From the NCBI RefSeq assembly GCF_014636635.1, contig NZ_BMEO01000001.1, forward strand, positions 1 through 64,000: 64,000 nucleotides of DNA, given 5' to 3'. This document shows, in pieces, positions 36,460 to 47,371 of this stretch. Made by a program: the position numbers and the translations under genes. Positions within the stretch are counted from its first letter, which is position 1. Each line of letters begins with the position of its first letter. This stretch comes from Marinicella pacifica (GTDB lineage: Bacteria > Pseudomonadota > Gammaproteobacteria > Xanthomonadales > Marinicellaceae). The notes below the pieces were generated by a model. It saw only the letters and a list, made by a program, of their open reading frames with translations. It ran no database searches and was not told the origin of the DNA.

Positions 36460-39400
36460 TTATGCTTCATGCAGTTCACTGAGGGCATAAATTTCAGGGT
36501 TTTTGACATATTCAAAAGCGGCAATGGTGGCCGCCGCACCGGCTAACGTGGTGCTGTAATGCACCCCTTGTTTTAAGGCTTCAGTTCGGATGGATGCCGA
36601 ATCAGCGATGGCCTGTGCGCCTTCAGTGGTGTTTATAATAAAATCAATTTCACGGCTTTTAATGCGATCGACAATGTGCGGGCGACCTTCTATCACCTTA
36701 TTCACACTTTCACAAAATACGCCGGCTTGTCTTAATAACTGACAGGTACCATGTGTGGCCACCAGTTCGAAATTCAATGCACTGAGTTGTTTGGCCAAAG
36801 GCACCAATTTGTCTTTATCGGCGTCGCGAACACTGACGAATGCTTTACCTACTTGAGGCATTTTAACATGCGCACCCAGTCGGGCGGCAGCCACTGCGGC
36901 ACCAAAAGTCTTACCGGTCCCCATAACTTCACCGGTGGAGCGCATTTCGGGGCCCAAAATCGGGTCAACGCCGGGAAATTTGGTGAACGGAAACACCGGC
37001 TCTTTGATGGAATAATGGTTTAAGTCCAAACGCGCCCGGACATTTTGTTGTTTCAGACTGATACCTGCCATACACAACGCGCCGATTTGCGCCAACGGCA
37101 ATCCGGTGGCTTTGGACACAAACGGGACCGTGCGGGAGGCACGTGGATTGACTTCAATAATATAAATATCATCCCCTTGAATGGCAAATTGGGTGTTCAT
37201 TAAACCCACCACATTCAGTTCTTTGGCCATTAAGGTACATTGTCGTATCAGTTCTTGCTGCACCTCCTGACTTAAACTGAACGGCGGAATACAACACGCG
37301 GAGTCACCCGAATGTACACCGGCCTGTTCAATATGTTGCATGATACCGCCCACCAGTACCTCTTCACCATCACAGACAATATCCACATCCACCTCAATGG
37401 CATGGTCGAGGAATCGGTCTAACAGCACCGGCGAATCATTCGACACCAACACCGCTTCCTGCATATAGCGGCTGAGTTCAGTCACCGAATGCACCACTTC
37501 CATGGCCCGACCACCGAGTACAAAGGAGGGCCTGACCACCAATGGAAAACCGATGGCATCAGCCCGTTCCAGCGCTTCATTAATCGAGCTGACGGTGTCA
37601 TTGGGCGGCTGTTTTAAATTGAGCTTTTCAAGCATGGCCTTAAACTGCTCGCGGTCTTCCGCCCGGGCAATACATTCAGGCGATGAACCGATAATCGGCA
37701 CCCCGGCAGCGGCCAGATCTTCAGCCAGATTCAACGGGGTTTGACCGCCATATTGCACAATCACACCCTCAGGTTGCTCAACGGCAACAATGGCTAACAC
37801 ATCTTCTAAAGTCAGCGATTCAAAATACAGTCGGTCTGAAGTGTCGTAATCAGTGGAAACCGTTTCCGGGTTACAGTTCACCATGATGGTTTCAAAACCC
37901 GCATTCTTTAAAGCAATGGAAGCATGCACGCAACAATAATCAAACTCAATACCCTGCCCGATGCGGTTAGGTCCACCGCCGAGAATCATAATTTTCCGCC
38001 GATCGGTGGGCCTGGCTTCGCATTCTTGCTCATAACTCCCGTAAAAATATGCAGTGGGTGCGGCAAATTCAGCGGCACAGGAGTCCACCCGTTTGTACAC
38101 CGGCTTCACTTGCCGTGCCAAACGACTTTCGCGCACTGCCTTCTCTGTACAGCCAAACAGCTGGCTGAGTCGTTCGTCGGAAAAACCCAGTTGTTTAATC
38201 GCCAACCAATCAGCCGCTTCCAGTGTCTCATGCTGAGTTTTGCTGAGGGCTTGTTCAACCTTAACCAGATGTTCAATCGCCTGTAAAAACCAGGGATCAA
38301 TTTTAGATAAACGCTGAATTTCAGCCAAATCATAACCATAACGAAAACCATCGGCCACATAGAACAGTCGTTTAGATGAACCTTCTCTGATTTCTTTATT
38401 TAAGTCGAACCCTTGTTCCATTTGTTCAACGCTTACTTGAGGCTGCAAACCACAATAGCCCATTTCCATCCCGCGTAACGCTTTTTGCAGCGATTCGCTG
38501 AAGGTTCTACCAATGGCCATCACCTCACCCACGGATTTCATTTGGGTGCTTAAGCGATCGACACTGCCGGCAAATTTTTCAAAGGCAAAGCGTGGGATCT
38601 TGGTGACCACGTAATCAATGGTCGGCTCAAAAGAAGCCGGAATGGTGTCACCGGTAATTTCATTATTGAGTTCATCCAACGTGTAGCCGACAGCCAATTT
38701 GGCCGCCACTTTGGCAATCGGAAAACCGGTGGCTTTGGAAGCCAGTGCCGATGATCGTGACACCCGTGGATTCATTTCAATCACTATCATTCGACCATTG
38801 TCCGGATTAATCGCAAATTGAACATTTGAACCACCGGTTTCAACGCCGATTTTGCGCAACACCGCAAGCGAAGCATCACGCATCACCTGATATTCTTTAT
38901 CGGTCAGCGTTTGTGCCGGTGCCACCGTAATTGAATCACCGGTGTGAACACCCATCGGGTCGATATTTTCAATGGCGCAAATAATGATGCAGTTATCGGC
39001 TTTATCTCTGACCACCTCCATTTCAAACTCTTTCCAGCCCAACAAAGATTCTTCCAGTAGTACTTCGGTGGTGGGTGATAAACGCAACCCTTCACGGGTG
39101 ATGTTTTCAAATTCCTCCAGGTTATAGGCAATTCCGCCGCCGGTACCACCGAGGGTGAAAGACGGCCTGATAATCACCGGATAACCGATGGTTTTTTGCA
39201 CTTCTCTGGCCTCTTCCATATCATGCACAATGGCTGAATGGGCCACATCCAGTCCGATATCCTGCATCGCCACCCGAAATTGCTCACGGTCCTCGGCCAT
39301 ATCGATGGCTTCGCGCGATGCACCAATCATTTCAACGCCATATTTTTCCAGTACGCCCTGACTGACAAGATCCAACGAACAGTTCAGCGCGGTTTGTCCT

Positions 39401-39672
39401 CCCATGGTGGGTAAAATGGCATCGGGTTTTTCTCGTTCAATGATTTTAGCCACTGTTTGCCAGGTAATCGGCTGAATGTAAATCTGATCTGCGGTGTCGG
39501 GATCAGTCATGATGGTGGCCGGGTTGGAATTCACCAGAATCACATGAAAGCCCTCGTCTTTGAGCGCTTTACAGGCCTGCGTACCCGAATAATCAAATTC
39601 ACAGGCTTGGCCAATGACGATGGGACCGGCGCCCAAGACTAAAATTCGTTGAATATCCGTGCGCTTAGGCAT
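36460..39672 (-). CDS. carB: Carbamoyl-phosphate synthase large subunit
   Basis: 1070 aa, full length. It has two homologous ATP-grasp halves ([17 protein letters not shown] and [19 protein letters not shown]), [15 protein letters not shown] and [13 protein letters not shown] loops. The C-terminal allosteric MGS-like domain (about residues 930-1070) includes [18 protein letters not shown]. It makes carbamoyl phosphate for pyrimidine and arginine synthesis. The start overlaps carA by 8 nt. Confidence 0.98.
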   Translation of the reverse strand: MPKRTDIQRILVLGAGPIVIGQACEFDYSGTQACKALKDEGFHVILVNSNPATIMTDPDTADQIYIQPITWQTVAKIIEREKPDAILPTMGGQTALNCSLDLVSQGVLEKYGVEMIGASREAIDMAEDREQFRVAMQDIGLDVAHSAIVHDMEEAREVQKTIGYPVIIRPSFTLGGTGGGIAYNLEEFENITREGLRLSPTTEVLLEESLLGWKEFEMEVVRDKADNCIIICAIENIDPMGVHTGDSITVAPAQTLTDKEYQVMRDASLAVLRKIGVETGGSNVQFAINPDNGRMIVIEMNPRVSRSSALASKATGFPIAKVAAKLAVGYTLDELNNEITGDTIPASFEPTIDYVVTKIPRFAFEKFAGSVDRLSTQMKSVGEVMAIGRTFSESLQKALRGMEMGYCGLQPQVSVEQMEQGFDLNKEIREGSSKRLFYVADGFRYGYDLAEIQRLSKIDPWFLQAIEHLVKVEQALSKTQHETLEAADWLAIKQLGFSDERLSQLFGCTEKAVRESRLARQVKPVYKRVDSCAAEFAAPTAYFYGSYEQECEARPTDRRKIMILGGGPNRIGQGIEFDYCCVHASIALKNAGFETIMVNCNPETVSTDYDTSDRLYFESLTLEDVLAIVAVEQPEGVIVQYGGQTPLNLAEDLAAAGVPIIGSSPECIARAEDREQFKAMLEKLNLKQPPNDTVSSINEALERADAIGFPLVVRPSFVLGGRAMEVVHSVTELSRYMQEAVLVSNDSPVLLDRFLDHAIEVDVDIVCDGEEVLVGGIMQHIEQAGVHSGDSACCIPPFSLSQEVQQELIRQCTLMAKELNVVGLMNTQFAIQGDDIYIIEVNPRASRTVPFVSKATGLPLAQIGALCMAGISLKQQNVRARLDLNHYSIKEPVFPFTKFPGVDPILGPEMRSTGEVMGTGKTFGAAVAAARLGAHVKMPQVGKAFVSVRDADKDKLVPLAKQLSALNFELVATHGTCQLLRQAGVFCESVNKVIEGRPHIVDRIKSREIDFIINTTEGAQAIADSASIRTEALKQGVHYSTTLAGAAATIAAFEYVKNPEIYALSELHEA

Positions 39673-40858
39673 GGGCTTTCTCCTGTTGCTTACGTTGTCG
39701 CATGGCGTCTATAAAACCATTAAACACAGATACGGCATCATGGGGGCCGGGACTGGCCTCGGGGTGTCCCTGAAATGCATAGGCCGGTTTTTGACGGTGT
39801 TTAAACCCTTGTATGGATTGGTCAAACAAGGAACGGTGGGTGACTTCTAACTCACCGGGCAGGCCTTCTTCAGCCACACAAAAACTGTGATTCTGACTGG
39901 TTATCATAACCTGTTGGCCGGCTTCGTCCATCACCGGGTGATTGGCACCATGGTGACCGTATTTCATTTTTTCAGTGCGACCACCCAGCGCCAAAGCCAA
40001 TATTTGGTGGCCAAGACAAATGCCAAAAAAAGGCATATCGGCCTGTAAAAATTCCCGACAGGCCTCGATGGCATAATGACAAGCTGCCGGATCACCGGGA
40101 CCGTTCGACATAAACACACCGTCGGGTTGCATTGCCATCACTTCAGCAGCCGGGGTTTGCGCCGGCACCAGCGTCACCCGACAACCCATATCATGCAAAA
40201 TACGCATAATTTGCTGTTTAATACCAAAATCGTAGCACACCACATGATGCGGTGTTGATGCTGATTTTCTGAAAGCTTGCTGTGAGAGGTCATAGCGCCC
40301 TTCCGACCACTCCTGTTGACTGGTCAGGGTCACTTCTTTGGCCAAATCCATGCCGGCCAAACCGACAAATGCCCGGGCTTTAGCAATCGCCGCTTGTTGA
40401 TCAGGGGTCTGACCAGATTCTGCGGTCATTATGCAGGCTTTCATGGCGCCATGCTCTCGCAAGTGATTGGTCAGGGCACGGGTATCCACACCGGTAATGG
40501 CCACCACGTTATTGTCCTTGAGGAATTGGCTTAATATTTTTTGATTGCGCCAACTGCTGGGTTTATCATGGTATTCACGCACGATGAGGCCGGCTGCCTG
40601 AACTCGGGGCGATTCGTTGTCAACGTCATTTACACCGGTGTTACCGATGTGTGGATAGGTCAGGGTTACCAGCTGACCGGCATAGGACGGGTCTGAAAGA
40701 ATTTCCTGATAGCCTGTCATGGCGGTGTTAAAAACCACTTCTCCCACCCGGTGACCACCGGCGGCAAAAGAAAAACCATGAAAAACACGACCGTCAGCAA
40801 GGGCCAACAATGCTGGCGGCAGGTGTTCAGGAAATAACAATTGTTTTAGATTAGACAT
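39665..40858 (-). CDS. carA: Carbamoyl-phosphate synthase small subunit
   Basis: 397 aa from the ATG at 40858 ([15 protein letters not shown]). The class I glutamine amidotransferase domain includes [14 protein letters not shown] and the nucleophile loop [17 protein letters not shown], with [13 protein letters not shown] carrying the catalytic His/Glu. The N-terminal CPSase_sm domain contains [20 protein letters not shown]. Translationally coupled to carB; the leader carries an attenuator-like structure. Confidence 0.98.
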   Translation of the reverse strand: MSNLKQLLFPEHLPPALLALADGRVFHGFSFAAGGHRVGEVVFNTAMTGYQEILSDPSYAGQLVTLTYPHIGNTGVNDVDNESPRVQAAGLIVREYHDKPSSWRNQKILSQFLKDNNVVAITGVDTRALTNHLREHGAMKACIMTAESGQTPDQQAAIAKARAFVGLAGMDLAKEVTLTSQQEWSEGRYDLSQQAFRKSASTPHHVVCYDFGIKQQIMRILHDMGCRVTLVPAQTPAAEVMAMQPDGVFMSNGPGDPAACHYAIEACREFLQADMPFFGICLGHQILALALGGRTEKMKYGHHGANHPVMDEAGQQVMITSQNHSFCVAEEGLPGELEVTHRSLFDQSIQGFKHRQKPAYAFQGHPEASPGPHDAVSVFNGFIDAMRQRKQQEKAHA

Positions 40859-40877
40859 GGGCTCAACTCTGTTTGGT

Positions 40878-40927
40878 GAGACCGCCACCGGTCTCATGGC
40901 GTAAAAAAAGCCGGTATTGGACCGACC
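40878..40927 (-). promoter_or_regulatory. carA leader: terminator-like attenuator plus hairpin near the RBS
   Basis: On the minus strand upstream of carA, GTCGGT and ACCGGC form a stem with a 5-nt loop followed directly by seven T (40903-40927), an intrinsic terminator inside the 5' leader. A second hairpin, GAGACC with GGTCTC (40878-40895), follows, just before the GAG-type ribosome site. Such leaders control pyrimidine genes by attenuation in many bacteria; the effector here is not known. Confidence 0.6.
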
Positions 40928-41026
40928 ATTTACGGGGTTCGAATTGAAAGCGGATTTTAACTTAAAATGACCCTAAACACCACACACTCAGCGATATTTT
41001 CATTCTTGTTTGGCTATAATACATCC

Positions 41027-42157
41027 ATGCAAATTCACCTGGCTATCTATCACCCGCGCCGCGCCGGCATTTTAAGTGCGGCGCTTGACCTGGGCGCGGA
41101 TAAAATTATTTTATTACACCGTTCACAAGACACCATTGAAGGCTTAAAATCAGTGCTCAACAGCCGCGGTATAAAATGCCAGTCGATTGTGGTTAATTTT
41201 GAGACCCATCACCTCAGAGATCAGTTTGCCCGTTTACTGGAGCAACACCAGTCCGACGATTTTTACTTCAATGCCTCCAGTGGTTACAAAAAAATTGTAT
41301 TAATCGGTTTTGAACAGTTTAATGCTTATGGCTACCCTATTTTCCTGGTAGATAAATTCACCGATGAGTTGTACTGGTTGCAAAATAAAGCAGATCGGCC
41401 CACCGAAGACCACCACCTCAGCCATCAAATTAAAATCAATGAATACCTGAAAACTTTTAACACCCATGTTTTGAATGAGGGCAGCAAAACACCCGAACCA
41501 CTGGCTTCTCGTGAGCTGACGGCCTGGCTTATTGCACACATTGAGCACCACGACAAACCCATTGGTCAGCTCAACTATATGGCCATGATGGCTAGCCGGG
41601 ACAACCGTTACACATTGGATAACCGTCAGGCTAAAGATACCGGTTTATTAACTGTCCTCGGGCATTTTGAAGCCGCCGGTCTATTGACTTTACGCGGTCG
41701 AAAGTTAAAATTCAATGATTCAGAAAGCCGTTTTTATTGCAATGGCGGCTGGCTGGAGAACCATGTGTTTGGTTTAATTTATGGCATGCGAAAAAGCCGT
41801 TCCCACATCACCGATGTGGCCAAAGGTTTGCAGGTGGTCAGAAATCAGGGGGTGGTTAAAAATGAAATTGATGTGGCCGCCATGAGCCACAACCGATTAC
41901 ATATCATCGAATGTAAAACCCAAAAATTTTCCAAAAGCAATGATGACAATGCGGCCGCCAACAGCGCCATTTATCGGTTAGACACCCTAAAAACATTTTC
42001 AGGCGGCATCTCCGGTAAAGCCATGCTGATCAGTTACCAACCTTTAACCAAATATAATTTGTCGCGGGCGGAGGATTTGGGCATTTATTGCTGTTCATAC
42101 ACTCAACTTAAACAATTAGACCACCATTTATACCGATTTTTTGATTCCGAATCATGA
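41027..42157 (+). CDS. DUF1887/Card1-like CARF-PD-(D/E)xK nuclease
   Basis: 376 aa from the ATG at 41027. The N-terminal Rossmann-like CARF domain (about residues 1-130) is followed by a winged-helix middle part and a C-terminal PD-(D/E)xK nuclease. Candidate catalytic residues are E280, D282, E295 and K297 (KNEIDVAAM, HIIECKT), with an AIYRLDTLKTFSGGISGKAM region as in Card1/Can2. The usual CARF TGGTK loop reads NASSGYKK (82-89). Card1 proteins are cyclic-oligoadenylate-activated nucleases of type III CRISPR; no CRISPR locus is visible here. TATAAT at 41015-41020 is so close that the mRNA may be leaderless. Confidence 0.85.
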   Translation: MQIHLAIYHPRRAGILSAALDLGADKIILLHRSQDTIEGLKSVLNSRGIKCQSIVVNFETHHLRDQFARLLEQHQSDDFYFNASSGYKKIVLIGFEQFNAYGYPIFLVDKFTDELYWLQNKADRPTEDHHLSHQIKINEYLKTFNTHVLNEGSKTPEPLASRELTAWLIAHIEHHDKPIGQLNYMAMMASRDNRYTLDNRQAKDTGLLTVLGHFEAAGLLTLRGRKLKFNDSESRFYCNGGWLENHVFGLIYGMRKSRSHITDVAKGLQVVRNQGVVKNEIDVAAMSHNRLHIIECKTQKFSKSNDDNAAANSAIYRLDTLKTFSGGISGKAMLISYQPLTKYNLSRAEDLGIYCCSYTQLKQLDHHLYRFFDSES

Positions 42158-43182
42158 AAAATTTCAGAAGTGATAACGAAGCGCCGGTTCATCCCGATAT
42201 TATGCAGGCCATGGTTGATATCAACCACGGTTTCGATGAATCCTATGGTTATGACCACTTGAGCCGGCAACTTAATGAACGCTTTCAACAACTATTCGGT
42301 TGTTGGTGTGAGGTTTTGCCACTGACCACCGGTACCGCGGCCAATGGTATCGCCATTGCTTTAAGCACCCCTGCTTACGGCGCCGTTTATTGCCATCCAA
42401 ACAGTCACATTAATGTGGATGAATGCGGCGCACCCGAGTTTTTCAGCGGTGGCGCGAAACTGATTAGCGTACCCGGTGAGCAGGGTAAAATAGAGTGTGA
42501 CGTCCTCAACCGTCATTTAGAAAACAGCGGCCACCATGGTGAGCATGAATCTTTACCATCAACCATCAGCCTCACCCAATGCACCGAATCCGGCACGGTG
42601 TATTCTCTTGAAGAACTAAAAGCTTTTAAAAAAACAGCCAAACAATACGGTTTGGCTGTACATATGGACGGTGCCCGTTTTGCCAATGCACTGGTCACTC
42701 TGGGTGTGGATGCCGCAGAAGCCACCTGGCAGTCAGGCGTAGATTTATTGTCTTTCGGTGCGACTAAAAACGGTGCGATGATGGCAGAAGCCCTCATCGT
42801 TTTTAACCCTGCCTATAATAAACAAATTAAACGCCTGCGTAAACGCGCCGGTCATCTGATCAGTAAGATGCGCTTTGTGCATGCCCAATTGTTGGCTTAT
42901 CTGGATAATGATTTGTGGCTAAATCTGGCCCGGCATGCCAACCAACAAGCCCGATTTTTTGCCGAATCGATGCGCAATAATCGGCACGTGCAGTTACTTC
43001 ATCCGGTCGAGGCCAATGAAGTTTTTTGCCGCTTACCAGTGGATTTGATTAACGATCTGGAACAGCGTGATTTTAAATTTCATCGCTGGCCGGGTGAAAA
43101 GGGTGTGATTCGTCTGGTATTTTCTTTTGCAACCCGGGCATCAGACACCCGATCACTTATTGAGGCTATTGATCGCTTTTAA
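42154..43182 (+). CDS. ltaE: Low-specificity L-threonine aldolase
   Basis: A 342-aa PLP fold-type I enzyme that splits L-threonine to glycine and acetaldehyde. It has FRSDNEAPVHPDIMQAM, the TTGTAANGIAI cofactor loop, HMDGARFANALVTLG and LSFGATKNGAM with the PLP lysine. It overlaps the CARF nuclease stop (ATGA), so the two are translationally coupled. It also overlaps the end of the convergent GGDEF-EAL gene by 17 nt. Confidence 0.92.
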   Translation: MKNFRSDNEAPVHPDIMQAMVDINHGFDESYGYDHLSRQLNERFQQLFGCWCEVLPLTTGTAANGIAIALSTPAYGAVYCHPNSHINVDECGAPEFFSGGAKLISVPGEQGKIECDVLNRHLENSGHHGEHESLPSTISLTQCTESGTVYSLEELKAFKKTAKQYGLAVHMDGARFANALVTLGVDAAEATWQSGVDLLSFGATKNGAMMAEALIVFNPAYNKQIKRLRKRAGHLISKMRFVHAQLLAYLDNDLWLNLARHANQQARFFAESMRNNRHVQLLHPVEANEVFCRLPVDLINDLEQRDFKFHRWPGEKGVIRLVFSFATRASDTRSLIEAIDRF

Positions 43183-45397
43183 ATTTTGAAAAATCAATGT
43201 CGAACAAAGATTCAATTTGTGTTTCTAATTGAGTGAAAGAAATTGGGTGACTGAATAAATAACCCTGAAACTGATCACAGCCCATGGCCACCAGCTGCTG
43301 TAACTGAGCCGGATTTTCAACACCTTCTGCCACGGTGGTGATATTCAGGTTTTGACCCATCAGAATCATGGTTTTAATCAATTCCAAATCATCTTTATCC
43401 TCATTCATGTCTCGAATAAAGGATTTGTCAATTTTTAAGGCATGCACCGGAAAATTTTTCAGGTAGGACAAAGAAGAATAGCCGGTACCAAAATCGTCAA
43501 TGGACACATTAATGCCCCAAGCCGTCAGTTGATTCAGGATAAACTGACTGTTGGTCACATCTTGTATCAGGGTTTGTTCCGTTAATTCCAGTTCCAATCG
43601 ATCGTAGGGAAATTTATATTCGTCCAAAATATATTTCAAACGACTTAGAAATTCTGGATGCTCCAGTAATCTTGCGGATACGTTAAAACTCAAACTGATA
43701 TTTTTGTGCCGCTCCATTAACGACTTAAACTGTTCACAGGCGTGTCTAAACAACTGCCAGGAAACCGAAACAATCAAACCCGTATCCTCTAATAATTCAA
43801 TAAAGGTTTTGGGCTTTAAGTAATCACCGTCCTGTTGCTGCCAGCGCATGAGGGCTTCGGCACCCACCATATGGCCCTGGGCATCGTAACGCGGCTGATA
43901 AAACATCTCAAAGCGACCTTGTTCCTGGGCTTCGTGTAATTGATTCACCAGTTTCAGACGCGCCTGCGCTTTATGTTCTATCACCGAGTCGTATATGGCA
44001 TAGGTGTTGCGGCCTTTGTCTTTGGCACGATACAACGCAGCATCCGCATTGGACAGCAGTTCATTAACTGTGGAACCGTCTCGCGGATATTTTGCAACAC
44101 CGACACTACCGGTTAAACGAATCTGGTGGCCGTCAATATCAATCGGGTATTTAAGTTGACTTAAAAAACGGCTCACCAATGATATGATATTTTTCTCTTC
44201 CATTTTTCCCGGCAGCAGAACAATAAACTCGTCACCGCCCATGCGCGCAATGATGTCTTTTTTTCGGAATATTCTGGCGAACAGCTCCGGCAGCTTCATC
44301 AATAAACGATCGCCCATGGCATGGCCCAAAGTGTCGTTAACGTCTTTAAAGTGATCCAGATCAATAAACAATAAGCTAAAGGGCACTGCCGCTTTTCTTG
44401 GGTTCGACACGTAATCTTCGATGTATTGGGTGATGAAATGACGATTGGGTAAATGGGTTAAGGCATCGTGATTGGCCAGATAACTGAGCTTTTCCTGGAT
44501 TTTTTCTCGTCGTTTAATCTCCAATTCTAACTGCCGGGATTGTTCTTTGGCTTTAACGCGTGACAATAAAGTAATCAGTAACATCATCACGATAAGGATG
44601 CCGCCGGCAAAAACCACATAGGGCAATGGCGATAAAATGCTGTTGATTAACGTTTCTGTGGGATACACCTTAAACACCCATCCATCGGTATCAGCATCCA
44701 GATTTAATTCAAAATACGCTAAATAACTGCCTTGGGTTAATTCCGGGCCGTTGGCATAGACCACTTTGTCAGCGGCATACGCTTTGGTGTAAAAACCGGT
44801 GTTTAAGGGATCATCAATGATGCGATCAATAAATTGTTCGATATAAATTTCAATTGCAAAAAAACCGTCAAAATGGTTTGCAAAATTAATCGGCATCAAA
44901 ATAAATATGATGTTGTGACCATCTTCTGTAGACACCACCCGGCTGTATTCAGGCAAATTATCACGGCGCGCAACATCCAGTTTTTCTGACATCCCCGGCA
45001 TCCCAAGAATATCTTCAATATTTATATGGTGCAGCGGTTCTAATGATTCACTCCACTGTACCTTTTGTTTGTCATTTATCCACCAGATTTCATTGACCCC
45101 GGATGTGCGCTCAATAAAGTTTCTGGCATCTGAACGCCAGTTTTGCTCTTTTGTGCCGTTATTGACCACCCATCTGTTGACCATTGAAGCCAAGTCACTG
45201 GTCAGCTCCTGGGCATTGGTGATAATAAGTGAACGGGTACGGTCTTTTTGACCTGTGAGAATCTGATTCAGCGTATTGTTTTGTGATTGACTTATTTGAT
45301 GCGCAATCAAAGTGACCGCCAAAGCCAATACAATCGCCACACCCCAGGCAATGTAATACGATTTATCAACAATTTTTTTTATTTTGGCAACTCCCAT
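43166..45397 (-). CDS. GGDEF-EAL cyclic-di-GMP protein
   Basis: A 743-aa membrane protein. Membrane helices at about residues 17-35 and 258-280 frame a periplasmic sensor domain. The GGDEF domain has intact GGDEF at 387-391 with an I-site RKKD five residues before it. The EAL domain begins at about 514 (GAEALMRW), with DDFGTGYSSL and TVAEGVE. Both cyclase and phosphodiesterase motifs look intact, so the net activity cannot be predicted. Confidence 0.95.
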   Translation of the reverse strand: MGVAKIKKIVDKSYYIAWGVAIVLALAVTLIAHQISQSQNNTLNQILTGQKDRTRSLIITNAQELTSDLASMVNRWVVNNGTKEQNWRSDARNFIERTSGVNEIWWINDKQKVQWSESLEPLHHINIEDILGMPGMSEKLDVARRDNLPEYSRVVSTEDGHNIIFILMPINFANHFDGFFAIEIYIEQFIDRIIDDPLNTGFYTKAYAADKVVYANGPELTQGSYLAYFELNLDADTDGWVFKVYPTETLINSILSPLPYVVFAGGILIVMMLLITLLSRVKAKEQSRQLELEIKRREKIQEKLSYLANHDALTHLPNRHFITQYIEDYVSNPRKAAVPFSLLFIDLDHFKDVNDTLGHAMGDRLLMKLPELFARIFRKKDIIARMGGDEFIVLLPGKMEEKNIISLVSRFLSQLKYPIDIDGHQIRLTGSVGVAKYPRDGSTVNELLSNADAALYRAKDKGRNTYAIYDSVIEHKAQARLKLVNQLHEAQEQGRFEMFYQPRYDAQGHMVGAEALMRWQQQDGDYLKPKTFIELLEDTGLIVSVSWQLFRHACEQFKSLMERHKNISLSFNVSARLLEHPEFLSRLKYILDEYKFPYDRLELELTEQTLIQDVTNSQFILNQLTAWGINVSIDDFGTGYSSLSYLKNFPVHALKIDKSFIRDMNEDKDDLELIKTMILMGQNLNITTVAEGVENPAQLQQLVAMGCDQFQGYLFSHPISFTQLETQIESLFDIDFSKFKSDQ

Positions 45398-45476
45398 TGT
45401 CTCATTTTTTTAATTCTCAGATTAGCACGATTATGTATTAAAACACAATGACATCCCAATATCGGCTCAAAAATAT

Positions 45477-47360
45477 TTAAATAACCGCCAGATCACCTTT
45501 TTCCTGCAACCAGGTTTTGCGGTCGGCGGCGCGTTTTTTGGCCAACAACATATCCAATATTTCGTGGGTTTTGTCACCGGCCTGAACCTTTAACTGTACC
45601 AAACGGCGGGTGTCCGGTGAAATGGTGCTTTCCCGTAATTGCAAGGGATTCATTTCACCCAGCCCTTTAAAGCGGGTGACACTGACCTTTCTCTTGTTAT
45701 TGTTTTTTTCCAAGGTTTCCAGGATGTGTTGCTTCTCACTGTCATCCACCGCGTAGTGTTTTTCCTTGCCCACGTCAATCCGATACAAAGGCGGCATCGC
45801 CACAAACACATGTCCGGCACGCACCACGGGTTCAAAATGACGTAAAAACAAGGCACACAATAAAGTGGCGATGTGCAGACCATCTGAATCTGCATCGGCC
45901 AGAATAATCACTTTGCCGTAACGCAAACCCGCCAAATCAGTGGTGCCGGGATCAACTCCTATGGCCACTGCCAGATCATGGACTTCCTGTGAAGCCATCA
46001 CCTGATTCGGGTCCACCTCCCATGAATTAAGAATTTTTCCGCGCAGCGGCATAATGGCCTGAAATTCCCGATCTCTGGCCTGCTTAGCGGATCCGCCGGC
46101 GGAATCCCCTTCCACCAGAAACAATTCACTGACATTGGGATCGTCACTGGAACAATCGGCCAGTTTACCCGGCAGCGCAGGTCCCTGGGTAATTTTTTTG
46201 CGCACCACTTTTTTGGCTTTGCGCAAGCGGTTTTGGGCTGCCTGTATAACCAGTGTGGCAATTGCTTCAGCTTCTTCCACATGCTGATTTAACCACAATG
46301 TCAAAGCATCCTTAATCGTGCCGGTCACATAAGGGGCGATGGCCCTGGATGACAAACGTTCTTTGGTTTGACCGGAAAACTGCGGTTCTTTCATTTTACA
46401 GCTCAACACATAACTGACCCGATCCCACACATCATCCGGCGCCAGTTTCACACCCCGGGGCAATAACTGGTGGCTGTCGGCAAAATCTCGCAAGGCTTCG
46501 GTTAAACCGCTGCGCAAACCGTTCACATGGGTACCACCTAAGGGTGTCGGAATTAGATTGACATAACTTTCGGTGATCAGTTCTCCTTCCGGCACCCAGG
46601 CCAAAATCCAGTCCACGGTAAATTCATCGTCCTGATGGGATCCGTCAAAACCTGTCATCGGAAGGGTTTCAGAGGCCTGGGTGGCATCATTAAAATACTC
46701 ACTCAAACCATTTTCATAACACCACATGTCTTCTGTGCCCTGAACATCATCCTGAAACACCACCGTCAATCCGGGTGATAAAACCGCCTTGGCCTTGAGC
46801 AACCGGTGCAGACGTTTGACGTCAATTTTTAAGGTGTCAAAATACTGTTCAGCCGGGGTAAATTGAATGCGGGTGCCGGTGTTGCGCCGACCCACTTCAC
46901 CCACCGCTTTGAGTTCGCTGACTTTTTCACCGTGCTCAAAAGCAATGTGGTGTTCCTGACCCTCACGCTTAATCCACACATCCAACCGTGAGGATAAGGC
47001 GTTAACCACTGACACACCCACGCCATGTAAACCACCCGAGAAGGTGTAATTTTTATTGGAAAATTTACCGCCGGCATGAAGTTTGGCCAAAATCAATTCG
47101 ACACCACTGACCCCATGTTCCTTGTGCACATCAATCGGCATTCCGCGGCCATCATCGGTGACTTCAATAAGGCCGTCTTTAAATAAGCGCACAGTTATTT
47201 TTTTGGCAAAACCGGCCAGTGCTTCATCCACTGAATTATCCACCACTTCCTGAATCAAATGATTGGGCCGGTCGGTGTCGGTGTACATGCCCGGTCGCCG
47301 TTTGACCGGTTCTAAGCCGGACAGGACTTCAATGTCTTCAGATTGGTAAGAATTGCTCAT
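45477..47360 (-). CDS. parE: DNA topoisomerase IV subunit B
   Basis: A 627-aa type II topoisomerase ATPase. GHKL motifs are VVDNSVDEALAG, VTDDGRGMPIDVH and GGLHGVGVSVVNALS. The Toprim part contains LVEGDSAGGSAKQARDR and LADADSDGLHI. The ParE length and PGMYTDTDRPNH segment separate it from GyrB. parC is not in the window. Confidence 0.96.
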   Translation of the reverse strand: MSNSYQSEDIEVLSGLEPVKRRPGMYTDTDRPNHLIQEVVDNSVDEALAGFAKKITVRLFKDGLIEVTDDGRGMPIDVHKEHGVSGVELILAKLHAGGKFSNKNYTFSGGLHGVGVSVVNALSSRLDVWIKREGQEHHIAFEHGEKVSELKAVGEVGRRNTGTRIQFTPAEQYFDTLKIDVKRLHRLLKAKAVLSPGLTVVFQDDVQGTEDMWCYENGLSEYFNDATQASETLPMTGFDGSHQDDEFTVDWILAWVPEGELITESYVNLIPTPLGGTHVNGLRSGLTEALRDFADSHQLLPRGVKLAPDDVWDRVSYVLSCKMKEPQFSGQTKERLSSRAIAPYVTGTIKDALTLWLNQHVEEAEAIATLVIQAAQNRLRKAKKVVRKKITQGPALPGKLADCSSDDPNVSELFLVEGDSAGGSAKQARDREFQAIMPLRGKILNSWEVDPNQVMASQEVHDLAVAIGVDPGTTDLAGLRYGKVIILADADSDGLHIATLLCALFLRHFEPVVRAGHVFVAMPPLYRIDVGKEKHYAVDDSEKQHILETLEKNNNKRKVSVTRFKGLGEMNPLQLRESTISPDTRRLVQLKVQAGDKTHEILDMLLAKKRAADRKTWLQEKGDLAVI

Positions 47361-47371
47361 AATGTTTTTTA

